A stretch of 64,000 nucleotides of DNA, taken from Meishania sp964351985. GTDB taxonomy: Bacteria; Bacteroidota; Bacteroidia; Flavobacteriales; Flavobacteriaceae. Below the pieces are notes generated by a model. The model was not told the DNA's origin. It did not search any database and was given only the letters and a program-made list of their open reading frames with translations. Positions within the stretch are counted from its first letter, which is position 1. Every line of letters begins with the position of its first letter. The translations under genes and the position numbers were made by a program. The stretch spans positions 11,589 through 75,588 of the forward strand of contig CAYGPR010000015.1 in the NCBI GenBank assembly GCA_964351985.1. Direction: 5' to 3'. This document shows positions 42,740 through 51,360 of this stretch, in pieces.

Positions 42740-43717
42740 TTATTTATATAACACTTTCTTAACAGCCTTGATCACATCTTCATGGTTGGGCAACCATTCG
42801 GCCAAAAGCACGGGTGAATAGGGTGCAGGCGTATCTGCAGTATTGATTTTTTGTATCGGAGCATCAAGATAGTCAAAGGCATGTGCCTGTATGTGGTAGG
42901 TGATTTCAGTGGCCACGTTTCCGAATGGCCAAGCTTCTTCCAATACTACCAGTCGGTTTGTTTTCTTTACAGATGTCAGAATCGCTTCGTAATCCAGGGG
43001 TTTTACCGTACGAAGATCGATGATCTCACAACTGATTCCCTCTTTTTCTAGTTCATCGGCGGCTTTGTCGGCTTCCTTGATTATTTTTCCGAAGGAAACA
43101 ATGGTAACGTCAGAACCTTCTCGACGGATATCGGCTACGCCTATCGGAATGGTATACTCGCCTTCAGGCACTTCCCCTTTATCGCCATACATCTGTTCCG
43201 ACTCCATAAAAATAACGGGGTCATCATCGCGAATGGCCGATTTTAACAATCCCTTTGCGTCTGCAGGATTCGATGGCACAATTACTTTCAGACCCGGGCA
43301 GTTGGCATACCAACTTTCAAAAGCCTGGGAATGGGTTGCCGCCAATTGTCCTGCAGAAGCAGTCGGCCCTCGAAAAACAATGGGGCACGGAAACTGTCCA
43401 CCCGACATTTGCCTGATTTTAGCGGCATTGTTGATGATCTGATCGATACCGACCAAGGCAAAATTAAATGTCATAAATTCGATGATGGGTCGATTACCGG
43501 TCATGGTAGACCCTACTCCGATACCCGAAAACCCAAGTTCCGAGATAGGGGTATCAATAACACGTTTGGCACCGAACTCGTCCAGCATTCCTTTTGAAGC
43601 CTTGTATGCGCCATTGTACTCGGCAACTTCCTCACCCATCAAATAAATGGATTCGTCTCTGCGCATCTCCTCTGACATGGCCTCGGCAATGGCTTCCCTA
43701 AATTGTAACGTCTTCAT
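42740..43717 (-). CDS. pdhB: pyruvate dehydrogenase E1 component, beta subunit
   Basis: 325 residues, usual length. With the alpha subunit it decarboxylates pyruvate via thiamine diphosphate. Visible: FREAIAEAMSEEMRRD at the start, the glutamate that activates the cofactor in LMGEEVAEYNGAY near 27, DTPISELGFSGIGVG near 55, and the C-terminal VVLEEAWPFGNVATEI near 253. Neither pdhA nor pdhC is adjacent; separate pdhB is common in this group. Divergent from etfB, with an 18-base perfect palindrome between them. Confidence 0.95.
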   Translation of the reverse strand: MKTLQFREAIAEAMSEEMRRDESIYLMGEEVAEYNGAYKASKGMLDEFGAKRVIDTPISELGFSGIGVGSTMTGNRPIIEFMTFNFALVGIDQIINNAAKIRQMSGGQFPCPIVFRGPTASAGQLAATHSQAFESWYANCPGLKVIVPSNPADAKGLLKSAIRDDDPVIFMESEQMYGDKGEVPEGEYTIPIGVADIRREGSDVTIVSFGKIIKEADKAADELEKEGISCEIIDLRTVKPLDYEAILTSVKKTNRLVVLEEAWPFGNVATEITYHIQAHAFDYLDAPIQKINTADTPAPYSPVLLAEWLPNHEDVIKAVKKVLYK

Positions 43718-43832
43718 ATTTGAAGTATATTATTATGGAGTCTCTATTTTCACGTGTGTTAAAAACGCAAGCAAAAATAGGAAAATATATGTCAACGAAT
43801 GTCGGGTTCCGTTTAAAAAACTTTACAAAATT

Positions 43833-43850
43833 TACTATGCATGCATAGTA
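43833..43850. promoter_or_regulatory. perfect 18-bp palindrome between pdhB and etfB
   Basis: TACTATGCATGCATAGTA is its own reverse complement. It lies 116 bases upstream of pdhB and 54 bases upstream of etfB, a position suited to an operator shared by the divergent genes. No regulator is encoded next to it. Confidence 0.6.
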
Positions 43851-43903
43851 TTTTATAAAAAGTTTCCATATCTTCGTGAGGTCAATTTTAAAGACTTTAC
43901 TGC

Positions 43904-44644
43904 ATGAAAATTTTAGTTTGTATAAGTAATGTACCGGACACTACTTCGAAGATAAATTTCACCGATGGCGACACCAAATTCGATGCTAATGGTGTGCAAT
44001 TCGTCATCAATCCGAATGATGAATTTGGGCTGACCCGCGCCATGTGGTTCAAGGAAAAACAAGGTGCCACGGTGCATGTGGCTACCGTAGGCGAAGCAAA
44101 TGTTGAGCCTACCATGCGGAAGGCTTTGGCCATCGGGGCCGATGAGGCCATTCGGGTAAACGCAAACCCTACCGACGGATTTTTCGTCGCACAACAACTT
44201 GCCGCAGTCGTGAAAGACGGTGGATATGATCTCGTAATCGGCGGAAGGGAATCCATCGACTACAATGGTGGTATGGTTCCTGGAATTCTTGCAACACTAT
44301 TGAACATGAATTTCGTGAATACCTGTATTCAGTTAGAGGTCGACGGAAATAACGTTTTGGCCACACGCGAAATCGACGGGGGAAAGGAAAAAATCAGTAC
44401 TACCCTTCCCGTTGTCATTGGCGGACAAAAGGGATTGGTCGAAGAAAAAGATCTTAAGATTCCGAATATGAGGGGAATCATGCAAGCACGCCAAAAGAAA
44501 TTGAATGTCGTTGAACCCGTCGATGCCGTAAATGCAACTGCGGATACCAAATTTGACAAACCTGCGCCCAAGGGAGCGGTAAAACTCGTGGATTCAGTAG
44601 ATGAACTGGTGAATCTCTTGCATAATGAAGCCAAAGTCATCTAG
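43904..44644 (+). CDS. etfB: electron transfer flavoprotein, beta subunit
   Basis: 246 residues. Takes electrons from acyl-CoA and related dehydrogenases with EtfA. Family features: the start KILVCISNVPDTTSKI, VIGGRESIDYNGGMVPGILA near 110 and the ETF-beta signature region around VEEKDLKIPNMRGIMQARQKK near 175. It is followed by etfA after 134 bases that hold a repeat, so the operon is less compact than usual. Confidence 0.95.
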   Translation: MKILVCISNVPDTTSKINFTDGDTKFDANGVQFVINPNDEFGLTRAMWFKEKQGATVHVATVGEANVEPTMRKALAIGADEAIRVNANPTDGFFVAQQLAAVVKDGGYDLVIGGRESIDYNGGMVPGILATLLNMNFVNTCIQLEVDGNNVLATREIDGGKEKISTTLPVVIGGQKGLVEEKDLKIPNMRGIMQARQKKLNVVEPVDAVNATADTKFDKPAPKGAVKLVDSVDELVNLLHNEAKVI

Positions 44645-44654
44645 CGATGACAAG

Positions 44655-44720
44655 TTCAAAAAAACAAATTCCAATGAATTGTTTTGAAATTTGGTGCTTG
44701 GGATTTGGAATTTTAACCCA
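44655..44720. repeat. TTCCAAAT-type repeat in the etfB-etfA gap
   Basis: AAATTCCAATGAATTG, then GAAATTTGG and GGGATTTGGAATTTT, a loose inverted pair using the same words as the repeat at 9463-9505. No coding potential seen. Confidence 0.5.
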
Positions 44721-44778
44721 ACAGTGAGCACCGAGCTTTTAGAAAAGTCTCAAAACCAAGGAAAATAAAACAAAATAT

Positions 44779-45747
44779 ATGTCAATCCTAGTATATACCG
44801 AATCAGAAAACGGAAAATTCAAAAAAAGTGCCTTCGAAGTAGCATCGTATGCAAGTGCGGTCGCCAAACAAATGGGAACATCTGCCACGGCCATCAGTTT
44901 TAATGCCGATAACACCGACGGTCTTGGCAGCTATGGAATTTCTAAAGTGTTGAACGTTGCAGATGACAAACTCAAAACATTCAATGCCAAAGCCTATGCA
45001 CATGCTATCACCGAGGCCGTGGAAAAAGAGGGCGCCAAAGTAATTATTGTCAGCTCGAGTACCGATTCTAAATTTTTGGCCCCGATCGTGACCGCCAAAT
45101 TGAAGGCGGGTTATGTACCGAATGTGGTAGAAACGCCTGAAGGTACGAGTCCACTAACCGTAAAACGGACCGCATTCAGCAATAAGGGTTTCGCGCATAC
45201 CAAAATCAATACCGATATCAGTATAATCGGGGTCTCCAATAATGCGTACGGAGTTCATGAAAACAATGTAAGCGCTTCTGTGGAAGATTTTAATCCTTCC
45301 CTAAGCGATAGTAATTTTACCGTGAAATCCGTTGAAGTCGATAAAGTGGTGGGTAAGGCCACTATTGCCGATGCCGATATTGTAGTTTCAGCAGGAAGAG
45401 GCTTGAAAGGTCCCGAAAACTGGGATATGATAGAAGAACTGGCCGATATTTTAGGAGCTGCCACAGCTTGCTCAAAACCCGTTTCGGATATGGGCTGGAG
45501 GCCACATGGAGAACATGTAGGCCAGACCGGGAAACCTGTTGCCAGTAATCTTTATATCGCTATCGGAATCTCCGGTGCGATCCAACATTTGGCCGGAGTA
45601 AGCGCTTCTAAAACCAAAGTGGTAATCAATAACGACCCAGAAGCCCCTTTCTTTAAGGCAGCGGACTACGGAATCGTCGGCGATGCGTTCGAAGTAGTTC
45701 CACAGCTCATCGAAAAATTAAAGGAATTTAAGGCGCAGAACTCTTAA
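44779..45747 (+). CDS. etfA: electron transfer flavoprotein, alpha subunit
   Basis: 322 residues. The C-terminal half carries the FAD-binding pattern: VVSAGRGLKGPENWDMIEEL near 205, GWRPHGEHVGQTGKPV near 240, and the ETF-alpha signature LYIAIGISGAIQHLAGVSAS near 256 followed by INNDPEAPFFKAADYGIVGD. It binds FAD with EtfB and passes electrons to the quinone oxidoreductase. Followed by a strong terminator. Confidence 0.96.
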   Translation: MSILVYTESENGKFKKSAFEVASYASAVAKQMGTSATAISFNADNTDGLGSYGISKVLNVADDKLKTFNAKAYAHAITEAVEKEGAKVIIVSSSTDSKFLAPIVTAKLKAGYVPNVVETPEGTSPLTVKRTAFSNKGFAHTKINTDISIIGVSNNAYGVHENNVSASVEDFNPSLSDSNFTVKSVEVDKVVGKATIADADIVVSAGRGLKGPENWDMIEELADILGAATACSKPVSDMGWRPHGEHVGQTGKPVASNLYIAIGISGAIQHLAGVSASKTKVVINNDPEAPFFKAADYGIVGDAFEVVPQLIEKLKEFKAQNS

Positions 45748-45774
45748 AATTTGCTATTTTGCGCCTCCGTAAGG

Positions 45775-45830
45775 GCTGTTTAAATATATCTCATAAGAGA
45801 ATGAGATGCCCTATATTTAAACAGCTTTTT
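45775..45830 (+). terminator. terminator after etfA
   Basis: GCTGTTTAAATATA pairs with TATATTTAAACAGC (14 bp), with an inner TCTCAT/ATGAGA stem, and TTTTT follows directly. Confidence 0.9.
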
Positions 45831-45846
45831 GTATTTTTATAAGGAT

Positions 45847-46476
45847 ATGAGCTTAGTAAGATTAAAGATAAAGGGAATATCGTACAGCCAAACTCAAAAT
45901 GGTGCCTATGCCCTTATTTTGAATGAAGTGGAAGGGGACCGAAAACTACCCATCGTTATCGGGGCCTTTGAGGCCCAGTCCATTGCCATTGCCCTTGAAA
46001 AAGAGATTAAGCCCCCACGACCCTTGACCCACGACCTCTTCAAGAATTTTGCTGACCGGTTCGATATCGTCATCAAACAGGTCATTATCCATAAATTGGT
46101 CGATGGCGTTTTTTATTCCAGTATCATCTGCGAACGGGATAAAATCGAGGAAATTATCGATGCCCGTACTAGCGATGCCATTGCCTTGGCCCTTCGATTC
46201 GATGCACCGATTTTCACCTACAAGACCATATTGGACAAGGCCGGTATCTTTTTGAAATTCTCTTCCAAGGACAAAGACAAGGATGAAAAAGACGACAGTA
46301 TCATGGTCGATGAAATCTTGCAAGAAGGTGAGACCGTAGAAATCGATTCTGGCGTTGCCGGTGCCTTTAAAGAACTTACCCTGGAAGAGCTGCACAAAGA
46401 ACTTGACAAGGCCGTAGCAAACGAGGACTACGAAAAGGCCGCCAAACTTCGTGACGAAATTTCGAAACGAAATTAA
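45847..46476 (+). CDS. bifunctional nuclease family protein (DUF151) with UVR motif
   Basis: 209 residues from the ATG at 45847. The N-terminal DUF151/BFN domain (about 1-135) shows ALILNEVEGDRKLPIVIGAFEAQSIA and DARTSDAIALALRFDAPIF. An acidic-lysine linker (SKDKDKDEKDDS) leads to a UvrB/UvrC-type motif at the C-terminus: LDKAVANEDYEKAAKLRDEI. BFN proteins from plants have DNase and RNase activity; in bacteria the role is not clear, and the UVR helix suggests contact with Uvr or Clp-type partners. It is 17 bases upstream of nupC. Confidence 0.9.
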   Translation: MSLVRLKIKGISYSQTQNGAYALILNEVEGDRKLPIVIGAFEAQSIAIALEKEIKPPRPLTHDLFKNFADRFDIVIKQVIIHKLVDGVFYSSIICERDKIEEIIDARTSDAIALALRFDAPIFTYKTILDKAGIFLKFSSKDKDKDEKDDSIMVDEILQEGETVEIDSGVAGAFKELTLEELHKELDKAVANEDYEKAAKLRDEISKRN

Positions 46477-46493
46477 CTAACCGACAAGCCAAT

Positions 46494-47951
46494 ATGAAAA
46501 GCCAGCTACGGATTCTATTGCTTGTTTTCTTCATTTCGGTTTTTGCATTTTCCCAGAACAGTACCCCCGTAGACACTTTACAAACCGCATTGGATAATAT
46601 TTCGGTCAGCGAAACTACCGCAACTATTTCCGAAATGGTGCCCAACGAGGGGTTTACGATTACCAGTCTTTGGAGGGGTATTTTAGGAATGGCCGTTTTA
46701 ATCCTTATTGCCTTTCTCTTTAGCGCTAATCGAAGGGCCATTAATTGGCGCACCGTAGGTATTGGACTTGCGCTTCAATTGCTGATTGCCATCGGAGTCT
46801 TGAAAGTACCCTTTGTACAATGGATCTTTAAAAAATTGGGGCAGGTTTTTGTGAGTATTCTTGACTTCACAAGGGCGGGAAGCAAGTTTCTGTTCGAAGG
46901 TCTTGTAGTCGACACCACTACTTTTGGCTATATTTTTGCCTTTCAGGTCTTGCCCACGATAATTTTCTTTTCCGCCTTGACTTCGTTGTTGTTTTATTTG
47001 GGGGTCATTCAAAAAGTGGTCAAGGCATTGGCTTGGTTGTTGTCCAAAAGTCTTGGTATTTCGGGGGCCGAAAGTCTTTCGGTAGCAGGAAACATTTTTT
47101 TGGGTCAGACCGAAGCACCCTTATTGATCAAAGCCTATTTGGAAAAAATGACCAAGTCTGAAATACTGTTGGTGATGATAGGCGGTATGGCGACCGTTGC
47201 AGGAGCTGTTTTGGCCGCTTACATCGGATTTCTTGGAGGTGAGGACGCGGCCCTACGTCTCGTTTTCGCAAAACATCTATTGGCTGCATCCGTAATGGCG
47301 GCACCGGGTGCGATCGTCGTTTCCAAAATACTTTATCCTCAGACCGAAGCCGTGAATACCGATGTGCATGTTTCTTCCGATAAAATTGGGGCCAACATCC
47401 TCGATGCCATCTCGAACGGAACCACCGAGGGACTAAAATTAGCTGTGAACGTTGGTGCTATGTTACTGGTTTTTGTGGCTATTATCGCCATGATTAATGG
47501 TATTCTAGGCTATGCCGGCGACCTGACGAATTTTAATGGCTGGATCGCTGAAAATACGGCTTATGAAAAATTCTCGCTGGAAGCCATTCTGGGAACTATT
47601 TTCGCCCCATTGATGTGGCTGATCGGTATCGCTAAAGAAGATATCATGCTCATGGGACAACTCTTGGGCATTAAATTGGCAGCCAGTGAATTCGTCGGCT
47701 ATATTCAATTGGCCGAATTAAAAGATATGGCAACTTCGCCACATTTGAAATTTAACAAATCGGTCATCATGGCCACTTATATGTTATGCGGATTTGCCAA
47801 TTTTGCCTCTATCGGCATACAGATCGGGGGTATTGGTTCTTTGGCCCCGGGCCAGCGCAAAACCCTTTCCGAATTTGGAATGAAAGCTGTTTTGGGCGGG
47901 TCTTTGGCTTCTTTGCTTTCGGCTACCATTGCAGGGATGATCTTGGGCTAG
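46494..47951 (+). CDS. concentrative nucleoside transporter (NupC/CNT family)
   Basis: 485 residues. A signal-like start (LRILLLVFFISVFAFSQ) and a 45-residue extracytoplasmic stretch precede the CNT core (about 55-485). Core signatures: FGYIFAFQVLPTIIFFSALTS near 142, SLSVAGNIFLGQTEAPLLI near 198 (the conserved Gly-Gln-Thr-Glu loop), and MCGFANFASIGIQIGGIG-like LCGFANFASIGIQIGG near 427. Imports nucleosides with Na+ or H+. The signal-like extension is unusual relative to E. coli NupC (400 residues). Probably one unit with the nuclease gene, which would be consistent with nucleic-acid scavenging. Confidence 0.93.
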   Translation: MKSQLRILLLVFFISVFAFSQNSTPVDTLQTALDNISVSETTATISEMVPNEGFTITSLWRGILGMAVLILIAFLFSANRRAINWRTVGIGLALQLLIAIGVLKVPFVQWIFKKLGQVFVSILDFTRAGSKFLFEGLVVDTTTFGYIFAFQVLPTIIFFSALTSLLFYLGVIQKVVKALAWLLSKSLGISGAESLSVAGNIFLGQTEAPLLIKAYLEKMTKSEILLVMIGGMATVAGAVLAAYIGFLGGEDAALRLVFAKHLLAASVMAAPGAIVVSKILYPQTEAVNTDVHVSSDKIGANILDAISNGTTEGLKLAVNVGAMLLVFVAIIAMINGILGYAGDLTNFNGWIAENTAYEKFSLEAILGTIFAPLMWLIGIAKEDIMLMGQLLGIKLAASEFVGYIQLAELKDMATSPHLKFNKSVIMATYMLCGFANFASIGIQIGGIGSLAPGQRKTLSEFGMKAVLGGSLASLLSATIAGMILG

Positions 47952-47970
47952 GGAGGTCAAGGTCCAGAGG

Positions 47971-48005
47971 TTAAAGGTTAAAGGTTAAAGGTTAAAGGTT
48001 AAAGT
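47971..48005. repeat. tandem heptamer array (GTTAAAG)5, left arm of cassette
   Basis: Five head-to-tail copies of GTTAAAG, 7 bases before a four-helix-bundle gene. A degenerate inverted array (CTTTTAC, CCTTTAACC words) lies on the other side at 48378-48409. Confidence 0.85.
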
Positions 48006-48011
48006 TAGAAT

Positions 48012-48371
48012 ATGAGAAACTTTAGGGAACTTGAAGTTTGGAAAGATTTAAGAAAACTGGTTAAAGAAATCTACCTTATCACAAAACAATTACCTCAAGA
48101 AGAAAAATACGGATTGATATCGCAGATAAATCGATGTGTTATTTCAATACCTGCGAATATTGCAGAAGGTTCATCAAAGTATTCACAAAAAGATTTTGTT
48201 AGATTTTTACAAGTTAGTCTTGGTTCAGCTTACGAATTGGAATCCCATTTAATTCTCTGAACTGATATGGAATTCATCAAATCCAAAGATCTTTCTCCAA
48301 TTATAGATAAAATTCAAGTTTTGCAAAAGCGTATCGCCTCGTTAATAAAATATAATAACTCAAAGCATTAG
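48012..48371 (+). pseudogene. four-helix-bundle protein (23S rRNA intervening-sequence family), interrupted by one in-frame TGA
   Basis: The full frame is 119 codons, the normal family length, but TGA at 48258-48260 stops it after 82 residues; reading continues in the same frame to TAG at 48369. Family segments: RNFRELEVWKDLRKLVKEIY at the start, GLISQINRCVISIPANIAEGS near 37 and the fourth helix IIDKIQVLQKRIASLI after the stop. So a single point change broke it, rather than a frameshift. Relatives are encoded inside 23S rRNA intervening sequences or stand alone between genes; function unknown. The gene is bounded by inverted GTTAAAG-type arrays. Confidence 0.82.
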
Positions 48372-48377
48372 ACTTTT

Positions 48378-48409
48378 GACCTTTTACCCATAACCCTTTA
48401 CCTTTAACC
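48378..48409. repeat. inverted degenerate heptamer array, right arm of cassette
   Basis: GACCTTTTACCCATAACCC then TTTACCTTTAACC is an imperfect inverse of the GTTAAAG array at 47971-48005. Arms can pair across the four-helix-bundle gene, giving an IVS-like stem with the open frame in the loop. It ends 6 bases before thyA. Confidence 0.7.
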
Positions 48410-48414
48410 CCACG

Positions 48415-49239
48415 ATGAAACAATACCACGACTTACTAAAACACGTACTAGAAACCGGTAACCAAAAAGGAGACCGCACCGGTACAGGTACGATTAGCGT
48501 TTTTGGGCACCAGATGCGTTTTGACCTTAGCGAAGGTTTCCCGATGGTCACGACCAAAAAGTTGCACTTGAAGTCCATTGTATATGAATTACTTTGGTTT
48601 TTAAAGGGAGATACGAATGTTGGTTACCTTCAAGAAAATGGAGTACGTATTTGGAACGAATGGGCCGATGAAAACGGAGATTTAGGCCCTGTCTACGGAC
48701 ACCAATGGCGCAACTGGAACAATGATGACATCGATCAAATCAAAGAGGTCATCCATTCCTTAAAGAATAATCCGAATAGCAGGCGTATGATGGTCACGGC
48801 TTGGAACCCCAGCGTGTTGCCCGATACTTCGAAACCGTTTGCAGAAAACATAGCGAACGGTAAGGTAGCGCTTCCCCCTTGCCATGCTTTTTTTCAATTT
48901 TATGTGGCCGACGGAAAATTGTCTTGCCAACTCTATCAAAGAAGTGCCGATATCTTTTTGGGGGTTCCTTTTAACATTGCTTCCTACGCTCTATTTACCA
49001 TGATGATGGCACAAGTCTGCGGATACGAACCTGGAGATTTTATTCATACGTTTGGCGATGCGCATATCTACAACAACCACATGGAGCAGGTCGAACTTCA
49101 ATTGAGCCGAGAGCCAAGGCCGTTGCCCAAAATGATACTCAACCCCGAAGTCAAGGATATCTTCGATTTTAAATTTGAGGACTTTACATTAGTGGACTAT
49201 AATCCGCATCCACATATTAAGGGGGTTGTCGCGGTTTAA
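48415..49239 (+). CDS. thyA: thymidylate synthase
   Basis: 274 residues. Methylates dUMP to dTMP with methylene-THF. Motifs: GDRTGTGTISVFGHQMRFDL near 20 (phosphate-binding Arg), the catalytic Cys in LPPCHAFFQFYV near 157, and RSADIFLGVPFNIASYA near 180 with the dUMP-binding Asn. A dozen residues or so longer than E. coli ThyA, by a small insertion around VTAWNPSVLPDTSKPFAENI. folA, its metabolic partner, is about 6 kb away. Confidence 0.97.
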   Translation: MKQYHDLLKHVLETGNQKGDRTGTGTISVFGHQMRFDLSEGFPMVTTKKLHLKSIVYELLWFLKGDTNVGYLQENGVRIWNEWADENGDLGPVYGHQWRNWNNDDIDQIKEVIHSLKNNPNSRRMMVTAWNPSVLPDTSKPFAENIANGKVALPPCHAFFQFYVADGKLSCQLYQRSADIFLGVPFNIASYALFTMMMAQVCGYEPGDFIHTFGDAHIYNNHMEQVELQLSREPRPLPKMILNPEVKDIFDFKFEDFTLVDYNPHPHIKGVVAV

Positions 49240-49373
49240 TAGTGCTCCATTTCGAAAGGGTTAAAATTAAATTCTATTTTGGTAAGGTCCAATTAGGTTT
49301 TTTTAGAAATTGAAAAGTAAGCAAGCTGTTGGTCGTTCGACCAATACGCTGAACCTTCTAAATTCAATTTTCG

Positions 49374-50090
49374 ATGTCCAAAGAAAAACCTGATTTCTCA
49401 AAACTCAAGGCCCTTTTTATCAATTGCACCCTTAAAAAATCACCAACAAAAAGTCACACTCGCGGATTGATGGATGTTTCCATGGACATTATGAAATCTG
49501 AAGGGGTTGAAGCAGAAGTGTTGCGATTGGTGGATTATGATATTCCTGTAGGCGTACAGCCCGATATGACAAAAGAGGGGTTCGAGAAAGACGACTGGCC
49601 CGAAATTTATAAAAAAGTCGATGCGGCCAATATATTGGTTATCGGCACTCCGATTTGGTTGGGCGAACGTTCGTCCATCGCCTCAAAACTCATCGAACGT
49701 TTGTATGCCATGAGTGGCATGCAGAACGACAAAGGGCAATATATCTATTACGGAAAAGCCGGTGGTTGTATCATTACCGGCAACGAAGATGGTGTCAAAC
49801 ACTGTGCTATGGGCATGTTGTATGCCCTACAGCATTTAGGGTATAGTATTCCGCCACAAGCAGATGCGGGTTGGATCGGAGAAGTAGGTCCCGGCCCTAG
49901 CTATTTGGATGAGGAAGCCGATGCCAAGAACAATGATTTCACGAATCGAAATACCACTTTTATGACTTATAATTTGATGTATTTGGCCAAAATGCTCCAA
50001 GAGAACGGTGGTTATCCTGCATACGGAAACTCTCGTGCAGCGTGGGATGATGGCACCCGATGGAAATTTGAAAATCCCGAGTACAGATAA
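49374..50090 (+). CDS. flavodoxin-like NAD(P)H-dependent oxidoreductase
   Basis: 238 residues. A flavodoxin-like fold of the FMN-reductase superfamily: the phosphate loop region KALFINCTLKKSPTKSHTR at 12-30, NILVIGTPIWLGERSSIASK near 85 and GGCIITGNEDGVKHCAMGML near 130. The C-terminal half (NGGYPAYGNSRAAWDDG) is typical of the NADPH-dependent FMN reductase subgroup. Substrate unknown. It precedes egtB by 93 bases on the same strand; a functional link with ergothioneine synthesis is possible but only by position. Confidence 0.82.
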   Translation: MSKEKPDFSKLKALFINCTLKKSPTKSHTRGLMDVSMDIMKSEGVEAEVLRLVDYDIPVGVQPDMTKEGFEKDDWPEIYKKVDAANILVIGTPIWLGERSSIASKLIERLYAMSGMQNDKGQYIYYGKAGGCIITGNEDGVKHCAMGMLYALQHLGYSIPPQADAGWIGEVGPGPSYLDEEADAKNNDFTNRNTTFMTYNLMYLAKMLQENGGYPAYGNSRAAWDDGTRWKFENPEYR

Positions 50091-50183
50091 ACCCCGACCT
50101 CAACGGATTAAATCAATGTTAAATCTTTTTGCGACCGTACCTCCGTTTTCATATTCCTTATCTTTATTCCATAATCATTTGCT

Positions 50184-51344
50184 ATGATATTGACAGATTC
50201 TCTTTTGGAATTCTTCGTTGAGACCCGAAAACATACCGAAGCCCTTTGTGAACCCTTGGAAATCGAAGATTATGTGGTGCAACCCATTGTAGATGTTTCG
50301 CCTCCTAAATGGCACTTGGGCCATTCCACTTGGTTTTTCGAGGAATTTATTTTGAAACCCCATGCCAGGGATTATATCCTTTTTAATGATGATTTTAGCT
50401 TTGTATTCAATAGCTATTACGAGACAGTCGGTAAGCGCGTGGTGCGCTCTGACAGGGGAAACCTTTCGAGACCTTCGGTTAAAAAGGTTTATGAATACCG
50501 AAACTATGTGACCCAGGCCATAAAAGCGTTATTCGAAGACAATTCCGATTCAAAATTGCACGACCTTCTCGAAATCGGCATACATCACGAAAAGCAGCAC
50601 CAAGAATTATTGTTGACCGATATCAAATATATTTTGGGAAACAATCCGCTGCTTCCGGTATATTCCAATGATTTTAAAGAGCACTCGGCCGAAGACCATG
50701 TGCAAGATTGGATATCTATCGAAGAAGGCATCTATGAAATTGGTCATAACTCGGACGACTTCTGTTACGACAACGAATTGAGTAGGCACAAGGTGTATCT
50801 CAATCCGTATGAAATATCCAATAAATTGGTGACCAATCAAGAATTCATTGAATTTATAAAGGACGGAGGCTACAAAAAATTTAACCTCTGGCATGCCGAA
50901 GGCTGGGATTGGGTCAACCAGAACAATATCGAGTCACCTTTATATTGGCACAAAATTGACGGGCAATGGCAGCATTACACTTTGGGCGGACTAAAAAAAA
51001 TAGCAGAAAATGCTCCGGTTACCCATATTTCCTATTTTGAAGCCTTTGCCTTTTCCCAATGGAAAGGATGCCGCCTACCGACCGAATTCGAGTGGGAAGC
51101 GGCCCAAAATTATTTTCGCTGGGGCCAACGCTGGGAATGGACGGAAAGTGCCTACCTACCCTACCCAAATTATCAAAAGGCGGAAGGCGCATTGGGCGAA
51201 TACAACGGCAAATTCATGGTCAACCAAAAAGTGTTGCGTGGTGGCTCGGTAGCTACGCCCACTAAACACACTAGACCGACCTACCGCAATTTTTTTCAAA
51301 CAAATTTAAGATGGCAATTTACCGGGTTACGGTTGGCCAGATAA
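50184..51344 (+). CDS. egtB: hercynylcysteine-sulfoxide synthase-like iron enzyme
   Basis: 386 residues. An N-terminal DinB-like helical domain with the three-His iron site: PPKWHLGHSTWFFEEF near 45 and HHEKQHQELLLTDI near 133. Then an FGE-sulfatase-type domain (about 185-386) with CRLPTEFEWEAA and the C-terminal RNFFQTNLRWQFTGLRLAR. EgtB joins hercynine with cysteine or gamma-glutamylcysteine using oxygen. It is slightly shorter than the mycobacterial enzyme. egtD lies 16 bases downstream. There is no egtA, egtC or egtE in the window, so either cysteine is used directly or other genes supply these steps. Confidence 0.92.
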   Translation: MILTDSLLEFFVETRKHTEALCEPLEIEDYVVQPIVDVSPPKWHLGHSTWFFEEFILKPHARDYILFNDDFSFVFNSYYETVGKRVVRSDRGNLSRPSVKKVYEYRNYVTQAIKALFEDNSDSKLHDLLEIGIHHEKQHQELLLTDIKYILGNNPLLPVYSNDFKEHSAEDHVQDWISIEEGIYEIGHNSDDFCYDNELSRHKVYLNPYEISNKLVTNQEFIEFIKDGGYKKFNLWHAEGWDWVNQNNIESPLYWHKIDGQWQHYTLGGLKKIAENAPVTHISYFEAFAFSQWKGCRLPTEFEWEAAQNYFRWGQRWEWTESAYLPYPNYQKAEGALGEYNGKFMVNQKVLRGGSVATPTKHTRPTYRNFFQTNLRWQFTGLRLAR

Positions 51345-51360
51345 TTCCGAAACATATTTT

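Noticed and set aside
47971..48005. CRISPR-like array
   Set aside because: Units are 7 bases with no spacers; it is a simple tandem repeat.
48258..48260. selenocysteine codon at the in-frame TGA
   Set aside because: No SECIS-like hairpin follows, and the family does not use Cys or Sec at this place.
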